From Stereocaulon alpinum (lineage: Eukaryota; Ascomycota; Lecanoromycetes; Lecanorales; Stereocaulaceae), in assembly GCA_018257865.1 (NCBI GenBank), contig JAEUBA010000077.1, positions 62,001-126,000 on the forward strand: a stretch of DNA of 64,000 nt, read 5' to 3'. Below, in pieces: positions 57,170-64,000 of this stretch. The notes beneath the pieces are model-generated. The model was given only the letters and a program-made list of their open reading frames with translations, did not search any database and was not told the DNA's origin. Both the position numbers and the translations under genes were made by a program. How positions within the stretch are numbered: the first letter of the stretch is position 1; every line of letters begins with the position of its first letter.

Positions 57170-59250
57170 GCAGTTAAAAAATCTAATAGAAGATTAACGC
57201 GTAAGATAATATATTTTAAGAAATATAAAGAAATATAGACGGATATCTCTACTACTAAAGGACGCCCTATAAGGGGCTAAAGAAGCTATATCTATATAGG
57301 AAATAGTAAGTACTATCTAGTTAGAATATTAAGTAGCGTTAGAGCCTGAAGCGGTACTAAATATACTAAATAATCTATAACGCGAGCGAGATACGTTATT
57401 ATAGATAGTAGAAGAATTAGAAGTAGTAGACGTATAACGCGAAGTAGTAGTATAGTCTATTTAAACTAACTAAGTAAGGGTATTAACCTTAGACGAAGAA
57501 AATATAGCCCTATAGGACTAATTAGAGGTAATAAGAAGTAATATTTAATAGTTAGATAAGGTTCTCTACTTAAAAAGAGAATAATATTAAGTTAATAAGC
57601 TACCTCTCCTACTACCTTATAATATAACTCCTAATACGACTATATTAATAGGAGTTTAATAAAGTATATATTACCTAAATCTACTAATCCTTACTAACGG
57701 GAAAGACTTAGAATTCGAAGGTTAGATATAAGATATCTAGGATAAGCTAGATATAAATAGAGATTACTTTATTATTAAGGTAGAGAAAGCTAAATACGTT
57801 ATTAGACGTACTAAGGCTAAGGTAAAAGTAGCGATTACCTTATATTATATTAGTAATCTAGAATATTTCTAGACCTTAGTAATAGTTATTAGGCTACTTA
57901 CTAGCCTATTTAGTAACTTAAATAAGGAGAATTACTACCGCTAAGAATAGAATTATCTCTATTAGCGAGCTAATATATCCTTCTCTAACTTTTTTATAGA
58001 GGTATATAAGCTAGCTAGCTACCTAAATTACTCTAATAAGTCCGTAATAGATTATTTAAAGGATAAGAGTAACTTATAACTAAGGGAAGTACTCGCTACG
58101 TATCCTACTAAATTTAGGACCGTTAAGGAGCTTTATATCTATATATAATAGGTAGATAACTTAGTAGTAGTACTATATATAGACTATAACTACTAGATAT
58201 AGGCTTAAGAAGTAAGGATAAATTACTAAGCGAATTAAGCTACTACTACTACTATAGCTACCGCTACTACTACTATAATAGTAGCGAAGTATCTAAATAT
58301 ACCTTTTACCCTATACCGCTTATTATCGCCTAGTTACCGCCTATCTCCTAGGCCTTTTACTAAAATTACGTATTTTAAGTATAGAAAGAAGGGATATTTT
58401 ATAGCTATATATACCTATCTAACTTCTATTATATACGAAATATTAACTATAGAGTAAGTCTTACCGCTATAAAGTAATAACTAATTAGGAAATATATTAC
58501 CCTTAATATAGATATATTAAGTAACGATATTCTAATTTTATCTTTTAATTTTAATACTAACCTATTTACTAAGTCCCTACTTACTATTACCTATACTCTA
58601 TTTAGCTAAAAAAATAGATATACTATCTTAGCTCTACTAGATACTAGTACTACTAGATTTTTATTTATTAATAAAAAAGAAGTATACTTTCTCTATAATA
58701 AATTAGGGATCGCCCCTATACTAATTAGTTAACCCTACCCCTTAAGAGGTTATAATAGGTAATTAGTACCTAACCTAATTACCTATATAATATTCCTATC
58801 CTTAGATATTAACGGACGTATCGAATTAATAATTCTAATACTTATTATTAAGCTAGGAAATTATAAGATAATATTAGGTAAGCTATAGATAAATACTAAT
58901 AACGTCTTACTTAATATAAGCTACGATAAGCTTATATTCCCTAACTACGTCGTTCCGCTAGTACTACTAGTATAGCTAGTACTACTAAAGCGGTTAGCCC
59001 TCTTAATAAAAGAGGTTATTCCGGTAAAAATCCTTTAACAGCTACTATAGGTAATAACTTCCTCTACTAAAATCGTAATACTACTAAAGATACTAGTTAT
59101 ACCGAAGTCGACTCCGCTAAATATCGCGCCTATTAGCGCTAACGCCTACTATAAATAGGTTTCTTAATAGGTAAAGGGGCGTAGAGCTTAATACTTTTTA
59201 CTAATAATATTATAAATTAATAAGGCCCTATAAGCCGAATCTAATAATCT
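57170..59250 (+). mobile_element. RIP-mutated Ty3/Gypsy gag-protease fragment
   Basis: Conceptual reading across stops shows a gag capsid (about 57690-58150: DKLDINRDYF, YVIRRTKAKVKVAITL, ANISFSNFFIEVYKLASYL), a zinc knuckle at about 58368-58430 in which Cys and His now read as Tyr (YFKYRKKGYF), and a retroviral-type aspartic protease (ALLDTSTTRF near 58631). No reverse transcriptase follows on this strand; the element is truncated or interrupted after the protease. Confidence 0.75.
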
Positions 59251-59759
59251 TTCTTACTATAATAGAAAATCGGTAATTAGGACCCTAAAGATCACCCGTG
59301 CTAAGCGATCTAATATATCTTAAGATAAGTCCCCTAATTTCCTATCTCGGCCTAGTACGAATATTAATATTCTAAGCACTTTGCGCACTTAACGTATAGC
59401 ACGTATAATAAATAGTTAGGTAATTCAAAAGATACGCAAGCTCTTAAGGATTCTAATATACCAAAAATCTTTTAAATTAGCCTATATACGCAAATATTAT
59501 ACTTAAATATATAGTATATATACGCTAAAATCCTATATCTTAGCGCCCCTACTCCCGCGTCTGTTTTATTTACTAGTACTTTCTTCTTTTTTTTTCTCTC
59601 TACTACCTTATCTATATATAAATTATATATAATAGATAGCTTATAGATAATATCGCTCCTCTTAAGGATATACGTCTTACTATATATACTTACTATCTTC
59701 GTAACCTTAACTATCGCTATAATTATACTACTACCTCCTTTCGCTCCTCTACTAAATGA
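59251..59759. other. short unassigned spacer inside repeat block
   Basis: About 500 bp where CA/TG dinucleotides are somewhat commoner (for example near 59284 and 59380) than on either side. It may be an element boundary or an older unmutated insert. No coding similarity is seen. Confidence 0.35.
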
Positions 59760-60845
59760 CCAGCCCTTACGGAGCTTAACCCGAATACCGCTAGCAATAA
59801 GAGGAAGAAGACTTATAAGAGTATAGGGGTTAGGCGTAGTAGACCTAAAAATACTATAGTAGCTACTTAGGTAATTAATACTATAAGAGAGGATATAGTT
59901 AATACTATAGGGGAGACCGTAGTACTTAGGTATTTACTAAGTAGGCTATTTTAGGAGCCTTACTATAATTCTTATATTAATAGCTATACTATAATATAGC
60001 GTAATTATAACCCTGTTAACTTATATTTACAGGTAGTAATCTTATAAAGAGTCCCTCTACTAGCTCCTACTCTAGAATATATTACTAAGTCAGCGCCTAC
60101 TAAGTTTATAGATATTAACTTAATTACTCCCCTACCTAAACTAGTATATTCTAAGCGTACTCTACGCTACTACGCCTACTAGGAACGAACTATAGAAGAT
60201 TATAGCCTAGACTACCCTAGTTGCCGGCGTAGCTTATATCAGCTGAGGAATAGGGCTATATTCTAGTTATATAGGGACCTAGCTACGGCTAAAGACGTAA
60301 AGCTCTTTATAATTAATAAAGGTTTCTATAATACGTCTAATACCTACCCCTACTATACTGCTTAGTCTTAGCCTATAGAACGTAGGCCCTATAATTAGTA
60401 GCTATACTATAATAATAGGAAGAATAATTAGCTACCGCCTAATTAATTATATAAGCCGGAAGAGGTCGATCTATTACCTAATAGACCGGAAAAGGACCGT
60501 AAGCTTATAGCGCGTAAAATAAATAACTTACTCTATAAAATTAAAGATATCCTAGTAGATAGGCACCCTATATACTATAGGACTACTTATAGTAAAGAGT
60601 TTATTTAAAATATTATTAGCTATAATAATAGCCTCTCCTTCACTAGTAAGGTAGCTAATAATATTAACTTTAATATAGGCCGTACTACGTTCCGAATCTA
60701 GGGGTTAGTCTACTATTATATAGGGCCTCTTATACCGGATAACTATAAACGGGCGAAGTTTACTTAAATCTATACCCTAGATAGTATATAGGAGTAACTA
60801 GATACTTAGTAGTACTATTTAGGGGGTATAAATCTAGCTACCCTT
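59760..60845 (+). mobile_element. probable Helitron fragment (N-terminal region), RIP-mutated
   Basis: Reading through stops gives a continuous protein-like frame: DYPSCRRSLYQLRNRAIF, LIARKINNLLYKIKDILVD, FTSKVANNINFNIGRTTFRI, YYIGPLIPDNYKRAKFT and IYTLDS. The order of a fxiGRTTFRIQG-type strand, HHYIGPLxP and KFxQIYTLDS is that of the Helitron-like N-terminal region preceding the Rep and helicase parts. Neither the HUH Rep motif nor the Pif1-type helicase is in the window. The frame is cut at about 60845, where composition changes abruptly. Confidence 0.6.
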
Positions 60846-61880
60846 ACTTAGCTGGCCAGCGATGGAGACATACCTGTACGCAGTGCTAGCTACGAACCTG
60901 AATACCTATTCAGAGCCGAGATGTCTCCCCTAATATATTATAGGTTAAACGATGTTAAGACGTCGCGTGGTTGCTGAGAACTCCGTATAGAGTTTTTCGG
61001 GCAACGCGATAACACCTACCCTAACTCTACTACGACTATTATACCTCCCCTACGATCGAGACTAGACAGCAAGAATTAGTATTAGGTATAGTATCTTAGC
61101 CTAATAAGTGAAGAGTATAGGTAATACCTGCCTAGCCGTTAATTTAAAAAATCTAATATCTACGTACGCTTAATACGTATCTACTAGTTAAGACTAACGC
61201 GCAGTCTATCTTAGGGGAAGGCTAAGGTTATAGGTATACAGGACTAAGAGAAGGATATACTAAGTTATAAATTAGAAGGCGTATTTTAGAAAAGGACGGC
61301 CCCTATCTAAGTAGCTAGGCGAGCCTTTAGTATAAGCGGCGCCGTATAACTATAATTATAAGCTGAAGGGTTAGCTCCCCCCTGAAGCAAAGTATATAAG
61401 GATAGAAGTAAGTACTATCTAATACGACCAGCGGGATATTATACTATCCAATTCTTTATATAAGTATAGGCCTCCTAGGCGGTGTATATAGCTTCCCCCC
61501 TTTCTTATATCCTTAACTAGTAAACCACCGAACAGCCAAATCCGGTACTACTACGGATACTAATAAACACTACTAATTAGCGCTAATAACTCGAACCCTT
61601 GCGGGACGGCTATACACCCCCTCCTCCCCCCCCCTATATTAATATAGTAAAGGTTAAAGAAAGTTATAGGGCGCTCAGCGCTATAATAAAGTCGAAGGAT
61701 ATAGAAGAATACAGCAGGGTCCTTAAGAGCTGAGTATAGTGCGAAGGGCGTATATTATAGTTAGTATTAGAAATAATATTATAGAGCGCTTAGTATAATA
61801 TTAAAGAATATAGTTAAGAGTTACCAGTGTTAAGGAGGCCTAGGGTATAATCCCTAGACCAAAAGCAATTACATTATTAA
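60846..61880. other. less mutated structured island of unknown origin
   Basis: An abrupt return of CA/TG dinucleotides inside the RIP block. Visible structure: GGAGACAT (60864-60871) pairs perfectly with ATGTCTCC (60921-60928), and a hairpin at 60964-61008 has stems GTTGC/GCAAC and AACTC/GAGTT. A C-rich run lies at about 61614-61634. No open frame or known RNA gene (5S rRNA, tRNA, SRP RNA) is recognised. Confidence 0.45.
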
Positions 61881-62045
61881 GGATAAGCGGGAGTTTTTAT
61901 CTAGGCACTATACTATGGTTTCTCTTGCGGCTAGGAAAGGTATACTACGTATACCATCTACTAGTTTCACAAATAATATAATAGAACACCCTCATTAGTA
62001 TATATAGATACTAGAATAGGCGTATAAACCAATCAATCAATCAAT
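61881..62045 (+). mobile_element. 3' tail of a second Tad-type LINE copy
   Basis: From about 61985 the sequence matches the LINE end at 56925-56978 (TAGTATATATAGATACTAGA and AATAGGCGTATAAA), then ends in AATCAATCAATCAA at 62030-62044. Weaker similarity extends about 100 bp upstream. Here the tail keeps ACC before the AATC repeats, where the first copy reads ATT, so it is less mutated. Confidence 0.75.
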
Positions 62046-64000
62046 AAGAAAGATTATAGTAAGTACGTAACTACCGTTTTATATCCTAATTCGCTCGCTT
62101 AGTCTAGCCGTCGGTTTAGGGATAGAAAGCTATTAATAGCTTACTAGTAATACCTAGTTATTTATAAAACGCCTTCTAAATATCTAACGTAAATTACGGC
62201 TCGTAGTTAGAGATAATTATTCTTAGTAGCCTATATAGTCTAAATATACCCTTAATTAGTAACCTAGCGGTAGCCTTAACTAACGTTCCTTCGTCTAGCG
62301 CTATATATAGTAAGTAGTAGCGTTCCTTTAATAAGCGATCTACTACGGTTAGGATTATATTCCGACCGTCTACTTTAGGTAACTTAGTAATAAAGTTAAT
62401 AGAAATATCTTACTATCTCTCCGTTAGTATTAGTAGCGGGTATAGTAGCCTATTATATTTATCCCTTAGCGCTTTAGACCGCTAGTAAATATGATAGTTC
62501 CTAATAAAACGGATTATATCCTTCTATATACCTAGCTAATAGTAGTAACGACGTAATAGGTCTACCGTACGGTTTACGCCTAAGTATTCGGATAGTAGTA
62601 GTTTATATACCTCCTTAATTAACTCTACTAGCAGTCGCTCCTTACTAGGTACCTATAGTAAGCTATTCTTATATAGTACGCCGTCCGCTATTAAATAATT
62701 CTATAGTAGTAAGATTCCCTTAGTTCTACCTTCTTAAATTATCTTATAGTAACTTAGGTATTTCTCGTCTAATCTATTTATATTTAATACTTTCTAGTAA
62801 ATTAGCTTCTTACTCCCGTCTTCGTTTATTTTAGCGATAATAAGACGGTTAGGTATTAGAATTATTTACTATTAGTATTTAACTCGCTCGTTATCTTAGC
62901 TTTTAGGTATAGATCCTAGTATCTATATTAGGGCGTTAGTACGTTCGTTCGTTTATCTAGGGCAGTACTTAATTTTAAAGTTATAGTTAGCGAGCTTCTC
63001 CGACTAGCGTACTTAGTAATAAGAGAGTTCCTTAGTACTTATAAAGTACTCTAGCCCCTTATAGTCCGTAATTACCTCTACTAGAATATTAGTTAATTCT
63101 AACTCCGGTCGCTAATATTCTAAATATCGTATAATTACTAGTAACTCTTTATTATAGATCTTATAATTATATTCCGCCGGTAGTATATTTTTACTATAGA
63201 ATATAACTAGGTATAGGACTCTATTATATTCCTATAATAATACGCCGCTATTAATATAATCCGACGAATTAGTCTTAAGTACTGCCTTTTTACTACGATC
63301 GTAGTATTATAGAATTAGTATAGAAGTAATTTAGCGCTTTAGGGTATTAAATAATATTTAGTAGTTAGCTAACTAGTTAAATACTATATCCTTATAGGTT
63401 AGTTTTATTATTAGGCGTATAATTTTCGAAAAGTCTTTAATAAAGCGACGGTAGAAGTTATAGAAGCTAATAAAGCCCTATACTTATTTTAATATTCTTA
63501 GTACTAGCTAATTAGTAACTACTTATACCTTATTCAGATCTATTTTTAGGCTATTAGTCGATAAGATTACCCCTAAGAATACTATTTCTTATATAGAGAA
63601 TTAGTACTTCTTAATATCTACTTATAGTCCTACTTCCTAAAGCTTAGCTAGTACTAGCTAAATATAGTTAGTATACTCCTTCTTCGTTTTACTATAAATA
63701 AGGATATCGTTAAGGTACGCTTAGACGAACTTATTAATAAAGTCGAAAAGAACGTTATTTATATAGTATTAGTAGTTAGACGGGCTGTTTATTAATCCGA
63801 ATAGTAAAACGTAATACTTATAGGCCCCTATTAATATAATAAACGTCGTTAATTCCTCGCTACTAAGGTATATACGTAGCTTATTAAATATAGCGATAAT
63901 ATTTAGTTTAGTAAGATACTTAGATCCTACTACCCTAGCGAGGGTCTTATTAATTAGCGGAATAAGATAGCGGTTCCTTTAGGTAATCGCGTTTAATTTC
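62046..64000 (-). mobile_element. RIP-mutated Ty3/Gypsy pol (RT-RNase H-integrase), partial
   Basis: The complement, read across stops, gives the order reverse transcriptase, RNase H, integrase of a Ty3/Gypsy element. RT blocks are KYLTKLNIIAIFNKLRI, YYVLLFGLINSPSNY and AYLNDILIYSKTKKEYTN at about 63665-63717 (canonical YLDD now YLND); then FISFYNFYRRFIKDFSKI, RNase H (YNKELLVIIRYLEY) and integrase (DISINFITKLP, VVDRLLKERYYLL, near 62110 a KTDGxTxRANxD-like end). It begins beyond base 64000 and is cut right after the integrase core by the LINE tail at 62045. Confidence 0.85.

Noticed and set aside
60846..61010. Possible 5S rRNA, SRP RNA or hammerhead ribozyme in the less mutated island
   Set aside because: Stems are real, but core sequences of these RNAs are absent; kept only as an unexplained structured region.
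50900..64000. Alternative genetic code or organellar DNA to explain TAG/TAA-rich frames
   Set aside because: Stops arise where CAG/CAA/TGG are expected in known transposon motifs and CA/TG are depleted on both strands, which RIP explains; neighbouring genes use the standard code.
50900..64000. CRISPR array or other prokaryotic-type repeat system
   Set aside because: No regularly spaced direct repeats; the sequence is fungal and repeats are transposons.

Overview
The window comes from the nuclear genome of a filamentous ascomycete (Pezizomycotina). Genes are compact, with many 45-75 bp GT...AG introns carrying CTAAC/CTGAC-like branch sites. The gene set is fungal: fungal rhodopsin-like membrane protein, GT15 mannosyltransferase, MDV1, PAT1, VPS15, GCN3, GUA1, ARO7. 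The last 13 kb is an AT-rich block of decayed transposons with the signature of repeat-induced point mutation (RIP). Leotiomycetes is my guess at class level and is not demonstrated.

Layout. 0-18 kb is a looser, more accessory stretch: the 3' end of an URB1-like gene, a secreted CBM1 + GH45/expansin-like protein with an in-frame stop or ultrashort intron, an eIF4E-binding-type protein with PPG repeats, an intron-containing tRNA-Gln, a ten-exon Hsp70-like ATPase, a coiled-coil protein of unknown role, two small secreted proteins and a fungal rhodopsin-like membrane protein. 18.8-50.7 kb is dense housekeeping: SYN8 SNARE, a small mitochondrial protein, NECAP, GCN3 (eIF2B alpha), a KTR/KRE2-type mannosyltransferase, PAT1, a small frameshifted gene, LEA1 (U2 A'), a degenerate RNase III protein, VPS15, a small conserved acidic protein, GUA1, BCP1, ARO7, MDV1, OPI10/Hikeshi, a DUF4743-Nudix enzyme and RPB8. 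Several pairs are divergent and share short intergenic regions (NECAP/GCN3, GT15/PAT1, LEA1/RNase III, GUA1/BCP1, ARO7/MDV1, OPI10/Nudix).

50.9-64 kb: about 170 bp upstream of RPB8 the sequence switches abruptly to DNA in which CA and TG dinucleotides are almost absent. It holds a near full-length Tad-type LINE, a Ty3/Gypsy gag-protease fragment, a probable Helitron fragment, a less mutated structured island of about 1.1 kb, a second LINE 3' tail, and a Gypsy reverse transcriptase-RNase H-integrase on the minus strand running off the end. All coding capacity there is destroyed by TAG/TAA codons.

Exon boundaries were placed by eye from splice signals, frame continuity and recalled family patterns. 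No database was searched, and family names rest on motif recognition.
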